A DNA stretch of 36,624 bases from Salinicola endophyticus (GCF_003206575.1 NZ_PZJO01000012.1:62989-99612); one strand, 5' to 3'. Positions 8,489 to 18,901 are shown, numbered from the stretch's first letter. Notes: generated from the letters alone by a model not told the origin. Program-made: numbers and translations.

Positions 8489-11362
8489 ATGAGCGACTAC
8501 AAGCACACGCTGAATCTGCCCTCGACCGACTTCCCCATGCGCGGCAACCTGCCGGCGCGGGAGCCGGCCCGCATCGCGCAGTGGAACGATCTGCGCCTCT
8601 ACGCCAAGCTGCGTGAAGCGCGCCGTGGCCGCGAGCGCTTCGTGCTCCACGATGGCCCTCCCTACGCCAACGGCAGCATTCACATCGGTCATGCGGTCAA
8701 CAAGCTGCTCAAGGATTTCATCGTCAGGTCGAAGAACCTGGCCGGCTTCGACTCCCCCTATGTGCCCGGCTGGGACTGCCACGGCCTGCCCATCGAGCAC
8801 AAGGTCGAGACCACCCACGGCAAGCACCTGCCCGCCGACCAGGCGCGCGCGCTGTGCCGCGAGTATGCCGCCGCCCAGGTCGAGGTACAGAAAGAGGGCT
8901 TCGTGCGCCTCGGCGTCCAGGGCGACTGGGACCACCCCTACCTGACCATGAACTTCGCCAACGAGGCGGGGGAGATTCGTGCCCTGGCCGAGATGGTCAA
9001 GGGTGGCTATGTGTTCAAGGGGCTCAAGCCGGTCAACTGGTGCTTCGACTGCGGCTCGGCGCTGGCCGAGGCGGAGGTCGAGTATCAGGACAAGCAGTCC
9101 GATGCGATCGACGTTGCCTTCCCCTGCGCCCAGCCCGAGGCGCTGGCTGCGGCCTTCGGCCTCGACGCGCTGCCCAAGCCGGCCAGCGCGGTGATCTGGA
9201 CCACCACGCCCTGGACCATCCCGGCCAACCAGGCGATGAACGTGCACCCGGAGTTCACCTACGCCCTGGTCGATACCGGCGAGCGTCTGTTGCTTCTGGC
9301 CGAGGAGCTGGTGGAGAGCTGTCTCGCGCGCTACGGATACCAGGGCGAGACCCTCGCCACCGCCCCCGGGGCGAGCCTGGAACACATCGCCTTCCACCAC
9401 CCGCTGGCCAGTGCCGACGCCGGCTACGCACGGTTGTCGCCGCTTTATCTGGCCGACTACGTCGAGCTGGGCGCGGGCACCGGCATCGTGCACTCGGCGC
9501 CGGCCTACGGCGAGGATGACTTCCACTCCTGCCGCCGTTACGGCATGAGCTTCGACGAGATCCTCAATCCGGTGCAGGGCAACGGCGTCTATGTCGACAC
9601 GCTGCCGCTTTTCGGCGGTCAGATGATCTGGAAGGCCAATCCGCAGATCGTCACTGCCCTCGATGAGGCGGGCGCGCTATTGGCCCATGAGAAGATCACC
9701 CACAGCTACATGCACTGCTGGCGCCACAAGACGCCGGTGATCTACCGCGCCACGGCGCAGTGGTTCGTCGGCATGGATCGCCAGGGGCCTGACGGCCGAA
9801 CGCTGCGCGAAACGGCGCTGGCGGGCGTCGAGGCGACCGACTTCATTCCTGCCTGGGGCAAGGCGCGGCTGCACAGCATGATCGCCAACCGCCCCGACTG
9901 GTGCATCTCGCGCCAGCGCAACTGGGGTGTGCCGATCCCGTTCTTCCTGCACAAGGCCAGCGGTGAACTGCACCCGCGCACCGTCGAACTGATGGAGGCG
10001 GTGGCAAGCCGCGTCGAGGTCGAGGGGATCGACGCCTGGTTCAAGCTCGACCCCAGCGAGCTGCTGGGTGACGAGGCCGCCGACTACGACAAGGTCACCG
10101 ACACCCTCGACGTGTGGTTCGACTCCGGCACTACCCACTGGCACGTGCTGCGCGGCTCGCACCCGCTCGGCCACGACCAAGGGCCGCGGGCGGATCTCTA
10201 TCTCGAAGGGTCGGATCAGCACCGCGGCTGGTTCCACTCATCGCTGCTCACCGGTAGCGCCATCGACGGCCACCCCCCCTACAAGGCGCTGCTGACCCAC
10301 GGCTTCACCGTCGACGAGAAGGGCCGCAAGATGTCCAAGTCGCTGGGTAACGTGGTCGCGCCGCAGCAGGTGATGGACAAGCTGGGCGCCGACATCCTGC
10401 GCCTGTGGGTCGCCTCCACCGACTACTCCGGCGAGATGGCGGTCTCCGACGAGATCCTCAAGCGCACCGCCGACGTCTACCGGCGTATCCGCAACACCTC
10501 GCGCTTTTTGCTCGCCAACCTCAACGGCTTCGACCCGGCCGCGCATGCGGTCGCCAGCGACGCCATGCTGGCGCTCGACCGCTGGGCGGTGGACCGCGCC
10601 GCGGTGCTGCAGGCGCGGATCGAACGCGCCTATGCCGAGTACCGTTTCCGCGACGTCTACCAGCAGGTCCACGACTTCTGTGCCCGCGACATGGGCGGTT
10701 TCTATCTGGATATCATCAAGGATCGCCAGTACACCACCCAGCCCGACTCGCTGGCCCGCCGCAGCTGCCAGACCGCGCTCTACCATATCGTCGAGGCGCT
10801 GGCGCGCTGGATCGCACCGATCCTCGCCTTCACCGCCGAGGAGATCTACGAGAACATCCCAGGCGTGCGCGGTGAGAGCGTGCACTTGGAGACCTACTAC
10901 GACGGCCTGTTCACGCTGCCGGCGGATGCCACCAACCTGCCGCCGGAACAGGCGGCGATGGACCGTGACTTCTGGGAGCGGGTGATCCAGGTCAAGCAGG
11001 CGGTCAACAAGCAGCTCGAAGCGGCGCGCAATGAGGGCGTGATCAAGGGCGCCCTGGACAGCGAGGTGACGCTCTACGTCGACGATGCGCTGCATGCGCT
11101 GCTGTCGCGCTTCGAGGACGAACTGCGTTTCGTGTTGATCACCTCCGAGGCGACCCTGGCGCCGCTGGGCGAGGGCGCCGATGCCCAGCCGACCGAGCTC
11201 GAGGGGCTCAAGCTGGCGGTGCGCCTGAGTCCCTACGAGAAGGACGAGCGTAGCTGGGAGCGGCGTCCCGATGTGGGTGCCGATCCGGCGCATCCGACGC
11301 TGTCGGCCCGCTCCATCGCCAACCTGCCGGGTGGCCCGGGTGAGGTACGCCGTTTTGCCTGA
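8489..11362 (+). CDS. ileS: Isoleucyl-tRNA synthetase with altered C-terminal zinc site
   Basis: This enzyme charges tRNA-Ile and edits misactivated valine. The 957 aa have the class Ia signatures: HIGH at 65-68, [14 protein letters not shown] near 95, [11 protein letters not shown] in the editing domain, and KMSKS at 614-618. It is the bacterial type I enzyme. The C-terminus keeps the family framework ([15 protein letters not shown]), but the four positions where the zinc-knuckle cysteines are expected (C-X2-C-X16-C-X2-C) are D919, S922, S939 and S942, and the usual CWH histidine is E924. In the E. coli enzyme this zinc site supports activity. No Shine-Dalgarno sequence is visible before the ATG, which directly follows the 21-bp repeat array. 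Confidence 0.96.
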   Translation: MSDYKHTLNLPSTDFPMRGNLPAREPARIAQWNDLRLYAKLREARRGRERFVLHDGPPYANGSIHIGHAVNKLLKDFIVRSKNLAGFDSPYVPGWDCHGLPIEHKVETTHGKHLPADQARALCREYAAAQVEVQKEGFVRLGVQGDWDHPYLTMNFANEAGEIRALAEMVKGGYVFKGLKPVNWCFDCGSALAEAEVEYQDKQSDAIDVAFPCAQPEALAAAFGLDALPKPASAVIWTTTPWTIPANQAMNVHPEFTYALVDTGERLLLLAEELVESCLARYGYQGETLATAPGASLEHIAFHHPLASADAGYARLSPLYLADYVELGAGTGIVHSAPAYGEDDFHSCRRYGMSFDEILNPVQGNGVYVDTLPLFGGQMIWKANPQIVTALDEAGALLAHEKITHSYMHCWRHKTPVIYRATAQWFVGMDRQGPDGRTLRETALAGVEATDFIPAWGKARLHSMIANRPDWCISRQRNWGVPIPFFLHKASGELHPRTVELMEAVASRVEVEGIDAWFKLDPSELLGDEAADYDKVTDTLDVWFDSGTTHWHVLRGSHPLGHDQGPRADLYLEGSDQHRGWFHSSLLTGSAIDGHPPYKALLTHGFTVDEKGRKMSKSLGNVVAPQQVMDKLGADILRLWVASTDYSGEMAVSDEILKRTADVYRRIRNTSRFLLANLNGFDPAAHAVASDAMLALDRWAVDRAAVLQARIERAYAEYRFRDVYQQVHDFCARDMGGFYLDIIKDRQYTTQPDSLARRSCQTALYHIVEALARWIAPILAFTAEEIYENIPGVRGESVHLETYYDGLFTLPADATNLPPEQAAMDRDFWERVIQVKQAVNKQLEAARNEGVIKGALDSEVTLYVDDALHALLSRFEDELRFVLITSEATLAPLGEGADAQPTELEGLKLAVRLSPYEKDERSWERRPDVGADPAHPTLSARSIANLPGGPGEVRRFA

Positions 11363-11408
11363 CGTCAACGCCACCTCCCGTTCTGGCCAGGCCGACGACG
11401 CCGCGCGC

Positions 11409-11924
11409 ATGCGGCGTCCGCTGCGCTGGCTGTGGCTGTCGCTGCTGGTCATCGTGCTCGACCTGGGCGTCAAGGCGCTGGCCTCGGCGCATCTCGACTA
11501 CGGCCGGCCCCTCGAGGTGCTGCCGGTGTTCAACCTGACGCTTTTGCACAACACCGGCGCCGCCTTCAGCTTCCTCGCCGAGCATGCCGGCTGGCAGCGC
11601 TGGCTGTTCGCGCTGATCGCGATCGGCGCCAGCGTGGGGCTGACGCTGTGGCTCAACCGGCTCAAGCGTCACGAGACGCTCACCGCGATCTCGCTGGCGC
11701 TGGTGATCGGCGGCGCCATTGGCAACCTCTACGATCGCCTGGTTCACGGCTATGTGGTCGACTACCTGTCGTTCCACTGGGGCGGCTACTATTTTCCGGC
11801 TTTCAATCTGGCCGACAGCGCCATCACCCTGGGCGCCATCGGCCTGATTCTGCAGTCGCTGTTCGAATCCCGGCGCGGGGCCAAGACGAGCGCGGCGGGA
11901 ACCGATGAGGAGAACACTCGATGA
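11409..11924 (+). CDS. lspA: Prolipoprotein signal peptidase (signal peptidase II)
   Basis: LspA cleaves the signal peptide of diacylglyceryl-modified prolipoproteins in the inner membrane. The 171 aa have four hydrophobic segments and the catalytic aspartates in VVD (D118) and FNLAD (D136), 18 residues apart as in E. coli. NTGAAFSFLA and GGAIGNLYDRLVHG are family motifs. The N-terminus LRWLWL aligns with E. coli LspA. The ATG at 11409 has no strong ribosome-binding site; a TTG at 11355 (with GAGG upstream) or a GTG at 11340 overlapping ileS are alternatives. ileS-lspA-fkpB is a common operon; lspA and fkpB overlap by ATGA. Confidence 0.94.
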   Translation: MRRPLRWLWLSLLVIVLDLGVKALASAHLDYGRPLEVLPVFNLTLLHNTGAAFSFLAEHAGWQRWLFALIAIGASVGLTLWLNRLKRHETLTAISLALVIGGAIGNLYDRLVHGYVVDYLSFHWGGYYFPAFNLADSAITLGAIGLILQSLFESRRGAKTSAAGTDEENTR

Positions 11925-12388
11925 CGCGCGATGATCAGCCTGCCGACGACCGCTACCGGGTCGGCGAGGGCATGGAAGTGACCCTGCACTTCACGGTGAA
12001 ACTCGAAGATGGCCAGGTGGTCGACTCCACCCGCGACAAGTCACCGGCGACCTTCCAGGTCGGCGACGGCAACCTGCCGCCGGGCTTCGAGGCGCCAATG
12101 ACCGGAATGGCGGCGGGCGAGAGCGGCAGCTATACGGTGTCGCCGGAGCACGCCTTCGGCCAGCACAATCCGCAGAACGTCCAGCGCCTGGCACGCGATA
12201 CCTTCGAAGAGGCGGTCGAGCCGGGCATGGTGATGTCCTTCGCCGACCCCGCCGGCGGCGAGCTGCCGGGGGTGATCGCCAGCGTCGACGAGCGCAATGT
12301 CGAGGTGGACTTCAATCATCCGCTGGCGGGGCGTACCCTGACCTTCGACGTCGAGATCCTCGACGTGCGTCCGGCCACCACCCATTGA
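11921..12388 (+). CDS. fkpB: FKBP-type peptidyl-prolyl isomerase (SlpA/FkpB type)
   Basis: This 155-aa cytoplasmic protein has an FKBP fold interrupted by an insert-in-flap domain, as in SlyD and FkpB. EVTLHFTVKLEDGQVVDST opens the domain, and the insert includes AFGQHNPQNVQRLARDTF. It lacks the histidine-rich metal-binding tail of SlyD, which favours FkpB/SlpA. Its ATG overlaps the lspA stop (ATGA), and its place between lspA and ispH matches Pseudomonas and E. coli. A folding-helper role is known for the family; a specific client cannot be read here. Confidence 0.93.
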   Translation: MTRDDQPADDRYRVGEGMEVTLHFTVKLEDGQVVDSTRDKSPATFQVGDGNLPPGFEAPMTGMAAGESGSYTVSPEHAFGQHNPQNVQRLARDTFEEAVEPGMVMSFADPAGGELPGVIASVDERNVEVDFNHPLAGRTLTFDVEILDVRPATTH

Positions 12389-12391
12389 GGT

Positions 12392-12425
12392 AGCACGGCG
12401 CGCCCCTTGGCGGGCGCCCGGTGCT
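12392..12425 (+). other. Hairpin between fkpB and ispH
   Basis: A two-part inverted repeat, AGCAC/GTGCT outside and GCGCCC/GGGCGC inside (12400-12405 and 12412-12417, loop CTTGGC), lies between fkpB and the ispH ribosome-binding site. There is no T-run, so it is probably an RNA-stabilising or processing structure rather than a terminator. Confidence 0.4.
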
Positions 12426-12457
12426 GCCCCGACTCAGCGCTCAGGCGCGAGGTTTGC

Positions 12458-13459
12458 ATGACACAGGATCAGCCCAAGACTCAGCCGTCGACGCGGCCCC
12501 CGCTGCAGATCAAGCTGGCCAACCCCCGTGGATTCTGCGCCGGGGTCGACCGTGCCATCGACATCGTCAATCGCGCGCTCGACGTGTTCGGGCCGCCGAT
12601 CTATGTGCGCCATGAGGTGGTCCATAACCGCTTCGTGGTCGACAGCCTGCGCGAACGCGGAGCGATCTTCGTCGAGGAACTCCACGAGGTGCCCGATGAC
12701 GTGATCGTGATCTTCTCCGCCCACGGGGTGTCGCGGGCGGTGCAGCAGGAGGCCGAGCAGCGCGGGCTCAAAGTGTTCGACGCCACCTGCCCGCTGGTGA
12801 CCAAGGTGCACATGGAAGTGCTGCGCTACGCCAAGCGCGGCCAGGAGTGCATTCTGATCGGTCACGCCGGCCACCCTGAGGTCGAGGGCACCATGGGGCG
12901 TTACGACACCCGTCACGGCGGCGCCATCTATCTGGTCGAGGATGAGCAGGACGTGCACGAGCTGCCGGTGCGCGACCCCTCAAGGCTGGCCTTCGTCACC
13001 CAGACCACGCTGTCGATGGACGATACCGCCAAGGTGATCGACGCCCTGCGCGAGCGCTTCCCGGAGATCCAGGGACCGCGCAAGGATGACATCTGCTATG
13101 CCACCCAGAACCGCCAGGATGCGGTGCGCGAGCTGGCCCAGGGCAGCGAGCTGGTGCTGGTGGTGGGCAGCGTCAACAGCTCCAACTCCAACCGCCTGCG
13201 CGAGCTGGCCGAGCGCATGGGCACCCCCGCGCATCTGATCGATGACGCCGCCCAGATCGACGCCGCCTGGCTCGAGGGCGTGACCAGCATCGGTATTACC
13301 GCCGGTGCCAGCGCCCCCGAGGTGTTGGTGGAGGGGGTGATCGAACGGCTCACCGAGCTCGGCGCCGCCCCGCCCGAGGAGCTCGATGGGCGCGCCGAGA
13401 CCATCACCTTTTCCATGCCGCGGGAGCTGCGCGAGCAGGTCATCGTCAGCGAAACGTGA
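12458..13459 (+). CDS. ispH: 4-hydroxy-3-methylbut-2-enyl diphosphate reductase
   Basis: IspH is the last enzyme of the MEP isoprenoid pathway, making IPP and DMAPP with an iron-sulfur cluster. The three cluster cysteines are C27 ([12 protein letters not shown]), C111 (DATCPLV) and C213 ([10 protein letters not shown]). SAHG and VGSVNSSNS are also conserved. The 333 aa are slightly longer than E. coli IspH (316) because of a polar N-terminus before [10 protein letters not shown]. The ATG at 12458 has GAGG five bases upstream and is preferred over the open frame back to 12407. It supplies the precursors used by IspB. There is no terminator in the 122 bp before pilV, so read-through into the pilin genes is possible. 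Confidence 0.96.
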   Translation: MTQDQPKTQPSTRPPLQIKLANPRGFCAGVDRAIDIVNRALDVFGPPIYVRHEVVHNRFVVDSLRERGAIFVEELHEVPDDVIVIFSAHGVSRAVQQEAEQRGLKVFDATCPLVTKVHMEVLRYAKRGQECILIGHAGHPEVEGTMGRYDTRHGGAIYLVEDEQDVHELPVRDPSRLAFVTQTTLSMDDTAKVIDALRERFPEIQGPRKDDICYATQNRQDAVRELAQGSELVLVVGSVNSSNSNRLRELAERMGTPAHLIDDAAQIDAAWLEGVTSIGITAGASAPEVLVEGVIERLTELGAAPPEELDGRAETITFSMPRELREQVIVSET

Positions 13460-13561
13460 TCGCACCCTAAACTCCCTCTCTCCCTGGCCGATACAAGGTA
13501 AAAGAATGTAACCGCTGGCAGTGCCGGTGGTCTTTACCCTGTCGGCCGTCGGTTTTCCGAT

Positions 13562-13577
13562 GGCTCCCTGCGGAGCC
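13562..13577 (+). promoter_or_regulatory. Hairpin covering the pilV Shine-Dalgarno sequence
   Basis: GGCTCC (13562-13567) pairs perfectly with GGAGCC (13572-13577) around loop CTGC. The right arm contains GGAG, the only good ribosome-binding site for the pilV GTG at 13582. If formed, it would reduce pilV translation. Confidence 0.4.
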
Positions 13578-13581
13578 GGGT

Positions 13582-14085
13582 GTGTCCCAGTCTCATCACG
13601 GCTTGCGCCAACAGCGCGGCCTCTCTCTCATCGAAGTCCTCGTCGCCATGCTGGTCTTCAGCATCGGCCTGCTGGGCACTGCGCAGCTGTTGGCACAGCA
13701 ACAGCGGCTGGGGCAGGAGTCCAGCCACCGCGCCATGGCGACGATCATGGCGGAGGACCTGCTCGAGCGCGCCAAGCTCGACCCCGAGCGTCGCCAGCAC
13801 TTCGTCGGCACCTTCGATACGGGCGCCGGCCAGCAGGATGCCGCGCCCGCGGCTCTGCGCCAGTGGATGACGGCGTGGACGGGGCGCTCCGCGTTGCCGG
13901 CGCCGAAGGTCTGTGTCAGCGCCTCGTCCGGCGATATCCCGGATAGTGTCGATGTCCAGGTCACCCTGGTCTGGTATTCACGCATCGGGCTGACCGCGCC
14001 GGCGCAGCTGCCGACGTGCGTGAGTGAGCGGGGCGATGACAACCATCAGCGCTGGGTGATGCTCTCGGCCTGGGTGGGTGCCTGA
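13582..14085 (+). CDS. pilV: Type IV pilus minor pilin PilV
   Basis: The 167 aa begin with a type III prepilin leader: RQQRG then LSLIEVLVAM, cut by PilD after G13, with Glu at mature position 5. The hydrophobic helix is followed by a short globular domain with two cysteines (C112 region and near the end). PilV is part of the minor pilin complex that primes pilus assembly at the inner membrane. The GTG start gives the leader a normal length; no upstream ATG does. Its identity within the family rests on cluster order (pilV-pilW-pilX-pilY1-pilE, as in Pseudomonas) more than on sequence. It overlaps pilW by one base (TGATG). Confidence 0.88.
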   Translation: MSQSHHGLRQQRGLSLIEVLVAMLVFSIGLLGTAQLLAQQQRLGQESSHRAMATIMAEDLLERAKLDPERRQHFVGTFDTGAGQQDAAPAALRQWMTAWTGRSALPAPKVCVSASSGDIPDSVDVQVTLVWYSRIGLTAPAQLPTCVSERGDDNHQRWVMLSAWVGA

Positions 14086-15038
14086 TGGCGGCGCCGGTCG
14101 GGGGACGCGGCCCGGGGCGAGCCGATGCCGGCCATCGGCAGGCCGGGGCGACCCTGATCGAACTGATGGTCGCGATGGTGCTGGCGCTGGTGATGATCCT
14201 GGCGCTGACGCGGGTCTATCTCGCCAGCGCCGAGAGCGCCAGTGATGCCACCGCGCGGGCCAGCCTGACCGACAAGACGCGGCTGCTCCATGAGCGCTTC
14301 AATAGTGAGTTCCGGCGCGCTGACTTCTGGGGCCGCGTGCCCGCCGACGCCGAGCGCCGGGGTACGCTCACGCTGGGCAGCGACTGCGATGGCGACTTCG
14401 CCTTCGGGCGCAGCGCCCAGGCGGCGTCCGATCGCCCGCTGGGGGTGTGGGCGTCGACCACGCAGCCCAAGGCGTGCTCGCTGCAGAGTCCGCTGGCCAA
14501 GCAGACCTATGTGGTCATCCGTTACGCGACCGAAACGTGCGCATCCGGCGGCTGCGGTGGTCCGGCGCTGAAGAGTTTCTATCCCTATGCGAGCTTCTTC
14601 AACGGTACCCCGCCCGCCGAGCCCGAGCGTGCCGATGCCAAGGATCTGTGGCGCTATGGCGGGAGCCTCTACTACCTCAGCCAGCAACAGGGTGGCACCT
14701 CCCTGCGGCGGCTGCGGCTTTCCGGCGCTCGCCTGCGCAATCAGGAGGTGCTGGAGGGGGTCGAGGCGCTGGTCTACCGCTGGTACGTGGCCGACGCCGG
14801 CGGTAATGATGGCCGCTGGCAGACCACTGCCAACCTGAGCGCGGCGATGGCACCCCGCATCCAGGCGGTGGAGATCGAAGCGGTGGTCTCTGTGGCCACG
14901 CGCGCCACCTACCAGGATACGCAGCAGTACACGTTGAGCGATGGCACTCGGGTCGATCCGGTGCGGGGCCGGCTCTATCGGGAACTCGCCTTCGTGGTGC
15001 CGCTGGAGATGCATCGACCGGGAGGCGGCAATGGGTGA
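14085..15038 (+). CDS. pilW: Type IV pilus minor pilin PilW
   Basis: This 317-aa minor pilin has the leader RQAG then ATLIELMVAMVLALVM, with cleavage expected after G21 and Glu at +5. The remainder is a large periplasmic domain with several cysteines, including the tight pair CASGGC near 148. Its length and place between pilV and pilX fit PilW. The ATG lies inside the pilV stop (TGATG), implying coupled translation. It overlaps pilX by 8 bp. Confidence 0.88.
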   Translation: MAAPVGGRGPGRADAGHRQAGATLIELMVAMVLALVMILALTRVYLASAESASDATARASLTDKTRLLHERFNSEFRRADFWGRVPADAERRGTLTLGSDCDGDFAFGRSAQAASDRPLGVWASTTQPKACSLQSPLAKQTYVVIRYATETCASGGCGGPALKSFYPYASFFNGTPPAEPERADAKDLWRYGGSLYYLSQQQGGTSLRRLRLSGARLRNQEVLEGVEALVYRWYVADAGGNDGRWQTTANLSAAMAPRIQAVEIEAVVSVATRATYQDTQQYTLSDGTRVDPVRGRLYRELAFVVPLEMHRPGGGNG

Positions 15039-15516
15039 CCGTCACGGACGCCATGCCCAGCGCGGCGTGGCGCTGATCATGAGTCTGATCTTCCTGCTCC
15101 TGCTGGCGATTGTGGCCGCGGCGCTGGTCGAGACCCTGGCCACCCAGAACCGCCTCGGGGTGGCGCATCAGCAGGCGCGTTCGCTGTTCCAGTCACTGCA
15201 AGGCGTGCTCGATGAAGCCAGCCGCGAGCAGACCGAGTTGCGCGCGCAGGCCCAGCTCGCCAAGCCTGGCACGTCACAGGTGTGGCAGGGGGATAAACCT
15301 ACGCTGCCTGCGGGCAGCGGGCTCCAGTTCGAAATGCTGCGCGCTGCCTACGGCTGTCTGGTGCCCGGCTACTCCAACGGCAGTTGCCTGCCGCTGGAGC
15401 TCGAGGCCAGCGGCGCGCGTGGCGCTGCCGCCGTCAACGCCCGGCAGGTGTTGGGGCTGCGGGTCGAAACGGTCGACGTCACGTCGGGAGGGGACAGCCG
15501 TGCGGGTATCTTCTGA
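15031..15516 (+). CDS. pilX: Type IV pilus minor pilin PilX
   Basis: The 161 aa start with HAQRG then VALIMSLIFLLLLAIVAAAL. This is a prepilin-like leader cut after G12, but mature position 5 is Met instead of Glu. Loss of Glu5 is typical of PilX/GspK-like tip subunits that do not need to neutralise the next pilin's N-terminus. GGAGG (15021-15025) five bases before the ATG at 15031 sets the start. The globular part has two cysteines (GCLVPGYSNGSC), possibly a disulfide. It overlaps pilW by 8 bp and pilY1 by 17 bp. Confidence 0.85.
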   Translation: MGDRHGRHAQRGVALIMSLIFLLLLAIVAAALVETLATQNRLGVAHQQARSLFQSLQGVLDEASREQTELRAQAQLAKPGTSQVWQGDKPTLPAGSGLQFEMLRAAYGCLVPGYSNGSCLPLELEASGARGAAAVNARQVLGLRVETVDVTSGGDSRAGIF

Positions 15517-18500
15517 GCACATCGCATGCGGCAGCCGCACCTCCCGTATCCGCCGCCGCTGGTCCGAGGCGGTAGTAACGCGTCTCTTGCTGTCTCTGGC
15601 GCTGCTGGCGACGCTGTGCGCGACCCTGCCAGCGGGGGCCGACGACACCGATATCTACCGTAGCCTCTACGATATCGAGTCGCGCAGCGCCAAGCCACAG
15701 GTGATGATCCTGTTCGACACCTCTGGCAGCATGCGCGACATCGTCGCCGGCGGCGGCGTGAGCGAAGGTGCTCCCGGTGGCAGTACGCTCGACGGTATCG
15801 CTGGCGGTGGCGACGACGACAGCAAGATCAACATCGCCAAGACGGTGATCGATAAGCTGGTGCGCGACAATCCCCAGGTCGACTTCGGGCTGACGATCTT
15901 CAACTACAACGCCTACTTGCCGGATGGCGGGCGGATCATCTATCCGCTGCCCGGCAGCCGCGAGAGCGGCGGCGATACCCAGCGCGCGGCGCTGCGGGAT
16001 ACGCTCGAGCAACTCGACCCCGTGACCTCGACGCCGCTGTGCGAGACCTACTACGAGATCTTTCGCTACCTGAAGGGCGAGCGGCCAGCCTACGGTACCC
16101 AGCCTCGCGCTTTCGAGGACAGTAACCCGCCCTACAGCCGCGACGCGCTCGACGGCAACTACCGCTATTCGCCCTATCGCACGCCCTTGCGTCCGTGCGA
16201 GCCGCTCTACCTGATCTACATGACCGATGGCGTGCCGCAGAACGACACGGCTGCCAATGGCGCAATTGAAAGGCTGGTGAACGGCAGCAGCTTCTATCAC
16301 GGCTGCGCCGACTATGACGCGCTCGACGCCTTTTCGCGGCCGATCCGCGAGCGCAACTGCCTGCCGGAGCTGGCCTACTACATGCTGCAGCAGGAGACCT
16401 TCAGCCAGGGCGAGACGCCACGCGGGCCGGTGACCACCTATACCATCGGCTTCGATACCGACCAGCGGCTGCTGGTCGACAGCGCCAGCCCGCTCAATCT
16501 GGCGCCGGGCAAGGCGTGCCCGACGACGCGCCAGGATACCCGTTACCATGGCCGCGACGCCTGCGTGGGCTACTTCACCGCCAACAACTCGGCCCAGCTC
16601 TACGCCGCCTTCCAGGGCGCCCTCGACGACGTGCTCTCGCGCAGCACCACCTTTTCGGCGCCGGCGGTCTCCGCCGCTTTCACCAACAACACCCAGAGTC
16701 TGGACCGGCTCTATCTGCCGCGCTTCCTGCCGCACAACGCGCCGCGGTGGAGCGGCAACGTCAAGCGCCTGGCGTTCGTCTCGCAGCAGTCCTGGCACGA
16801 CGCGCGCGGTCAGGAGGCGTTCGATGCCCAGAATGGCGATATCCGCAAGGACGCCTACACTTGGTGGTCCGGTAGCGACGCGCTCGACCTCGACGCGCCG
16901 GATGGCAACCTGGTCGAAGCCGGGGGCGTGGGCGCCTTGCTGCGTCAGGCCGTGGGGCGCTCGCTGGCGGGGGAGGCGGGCGGTGACGGGCGCCACGTCT
17001 ATACCCAGGAGCAGGGCGCGCTGCGCCCGCTGTCGCTCTCGCCTGAGCCCGGCTGGCTGGGCAAACCGGCCAACTGGGGGTTGCCGGAGTGGACGCCGGA
17101 AGCCGAAATCGCGCGGCTGATCGCCTGGGCGCGCGGTGTGGACGTGGATGACGAGAATGGTGACGGCGTACGCAATGAGGCGCGTCCTTGGATTCTCGGC
17201 GACATCCTGCACAGCGACCCCATCGCGCTGAACTATGGCCGTCTCGGCAGCGGCGGTGCCGACCGCAGCGATAACGCGGAGAAACTCTATCTTGCGTTCG
17301 GCACCAACGCCGGCTTTCTGCACTTTGTCGACGGTGACAGCGGCCAGGAGCAGTGGGCCTTCATGCCGCGCGCTCTGGCCCCGCTGCAGCCGACGCTGCG
17401 TGACAACCAGGAGGCCACGGATGATCAACCGCGCCACCCCTACGGCGTCGATGGTCCGGCCGCCTTCGTGCGCATCGACGCCGATCGGGATGGGCGCATC
17501 ACTCCCGGCGATGGCGACCGCATGCTGCTGGCGTTCGGGCTGCGGCGCGGTGGTCGCGACTACTACGCGCTCGATGTCACCGACCCGGCGAAGCCGGCTC
17601 TGGCCTGGCAACTGAGCGCCGACGGCGCCTTCGCCGAGCTCGGCCAGAGCTGGGCGGCACCGATTCCGACACGGGTACCCGGACACGCCAACCCGGTATT
17701 CGTGATCAGCGGCGGCTACGACCCCGGGCGTGACGATCCCGAGCGCGATGCCTCCCAGGGGGATGTACAGGGACGCGCGTTGTACATCGTCGATGCCTTG
17801 ACCGGCCGTTTGATCTATCGCGCCGACCCCTTAACGCCTGAGCACTTCGTCGACGGCAAGACCTTTCGCCAGGCGCTGCCCGCCCCGCCCCAGGTGGTCG
17901 ACAGCAACAACGACGGTGTCGCCGATCGCATCTATCTGGCCGACGTGGGCGGCAATCTGTGGCGGCTCGATCTCGCGGGCCGCGAGGCAGACGACTGGCG
18001 GGTGCGCAAGATCGCCGCGCTCGGCGGCAGGGGGCGCGACAATCGGCGCTTCTTCAACAGCGTCGATTTCGTCGCGCTCGATGTCGAGGGGCGCCGCCAG
18101 CCACTGCTGCTGGTGGGCAGCGGCGACCGCGCCAATCCCAAGGCGGGGGGGGAGGATAGCCAGTTGGCGGTGGTTCACGATGCCTTCTTCGCCGTGCGCG
18201 ATCCGGTCAGTGTGGCGGCGGCGGATGGTGGTCAGATCGAGCCGGTCACCGTGGATCAGTTGACCGACATCAGTGATCAGCGCTTCTGCGATCGTGATGC
18301 CGACAGCGCCGAGTCGGGTGGCGACAATGGCGGTGACGACGCAGCGCGGGCCTGCCTGCCGGCGTGGCAGTCGGGGGACGGCTGGGTGCTCTATCTCGAT
18401 CACGGCTACAGTCTGCCGCTGACCGGTGCCAAGGCGCTCTCGCCGAGCGTGACCCTCGACGGTAGCGTCTACTTCTCCGCCTACGTACCCGACAAGCCCG

Positions 18501-18805
18501 ACTCGATCTGCGTACCGGTGGTGGGGCGCAGCTATCTGTTCGGCATCGATCTGCTCACCGGCCAGGGCGTCAGCGCCGTCGGCGAGGGAGACAGCGAGCT
18601 GAAAAAGGGGCGGCGCGCGGTCGCGGCGGGGGAGTATCTGCTGGGGCGACCGGCGGTGCTGGTGCGTGGCGACGAGCTCTACCTGCAGGGGATCGGTGCC
18701 GCCTCTCTAGCGGGGCTGATCAAAGCCGGTGCGGGTGGTCAGGATGGCGGCATGCAGCTGCCTTATCGCGTGCGCCGCACCTACTGGTATGAGCCGCCGC
18801 CATGA
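15500..18805 (+). CDS. pilY1: Type IV pilus tip adhesin/biogenesis protein PilY1
   Basis: PilY1 is the large exported factor at the pilus tip that acts in assembly, adhesion and surface sensing. The 1101 aa start at a GTG with GGAGGGG six bases upstream. A signal peptide spans about 1-47 ([19 protein letters not shown]). A von Willebrand A-like domain follows with MIDAS DTSGS at 73-77. The C-terminal part is a beta-propeller with the PilY1 calcium loop DSNNDGVAD at 801-809, followed by GGNLWRLD. Two more EF-hand-like loops occur: D548-VDDENGDG and D660-ADRDG. The open frame upstream of 15500 is an extension lying over pilX and has no protein signature. Confidence 0.92.
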   Translation: MRVSSEHIACGSRTSRIRRRWSEAVVTRLLLSLALLATLCATLPAGADDTDIYRSLYDIESRSAKPQVMILFDTSGSMRDIVAGGGVSEGAPGGSTLDGIAGGGDDDSKINIAKTVIDKLVRDNPQVDFGLTIFNYNAYLPDGGRIIYPLPGSRESGGDTQRAALRDTLEQLDPVTSTPLCETYYEIFRYLKGERPAYGTQPRAFEDSNPPYSRDALDGNYRYSPYRTPLRPCEPLYLIYMTDGVPQNDTAANGAIERLVNGSSFYHGCADYDALDAFSRPIRERNCLPELAYYMLQQETFSQGETPRGPVTTYTIGFDTDQRLLVDSASPLNLAPGKACPTTRQDTRYHGRDACVGYFTANNSAQLYAAFQGALDDVLSRSTTFSAPAVSAAFTNNTQSLDRLYLPRFLPHNAPRWSGNVKRLAFVSQQSWHDARGQEAFDAQNGDIRKDAYTWWSGSDALDLDAPDGNLVEAGGVGALLRQAVGRSLAGEAGGDGRHVYTQEQGALRPLSLSPEPGWLGKPANWGLPEWTPEAEIARLIAWARGVDVDDENGDGVRNEARPWILGDILHSDPIALNYGRLGSGGADRSDNAEKLYLAFGTNAGFLHFVDGDSGQEQWAFMPRALAPLQPTLRDNQEATDDQPRHPYGVDGPAAFVRIDADRDGRITPGDGDRMLLAFGLRRGGRDYYALDVTDPAKPALAWQLSADGAFAELGQSWAAPIPTRVPGHANPVFVISGGYDPGRDDPERDASQGDVQGRALYIVDALTGRLIYRADPLTPEHFVDGKTFRQALPAPPQVVDSNNDGVADRIYLADVGGNLWRLDLAGREADDWRVRKIAALGGRGRDNRRFFNSVDFVALDVEGRRQPLLLVGSGDRANPKAGGEDSQLAVVHDAFFAVRDPVSVAAADGGQIEPVTVDQLTDISDQRFCDRDADSAESGGDNGGDDAARACLPAWQSGDGWVLYLDHGYSLPLTGAKALSPSVTLDGSVYFSAYVPDKPDSICVPVVGRSYLFGIDLLTGQGVSAVGEGDSELKKGRRAVAAGEYLLGRPAVLVRGDELYLQGIGAASLAGLIKAGAGGQDGGMQLPYRVRRTYWYEPPP

Positions 18806-18901
18806 CGTCGCGACCGGCGAGACCGCGCCGGCGATGGCTCGCGGGCCGCCATCCCGGTACCCACGACTCCGACACCCATTGCCCCTTATCTCGACATCCA
18901 A

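Noticed and set aside
15479-17686. 735-codon open frame on the minus strand opposite pilY1
   Set aside because: Composition reflects the complement of a GC-rich gene (many Arg, Gly, His), no motif, and pilX and pilY1 are clearly coding on the other strand.
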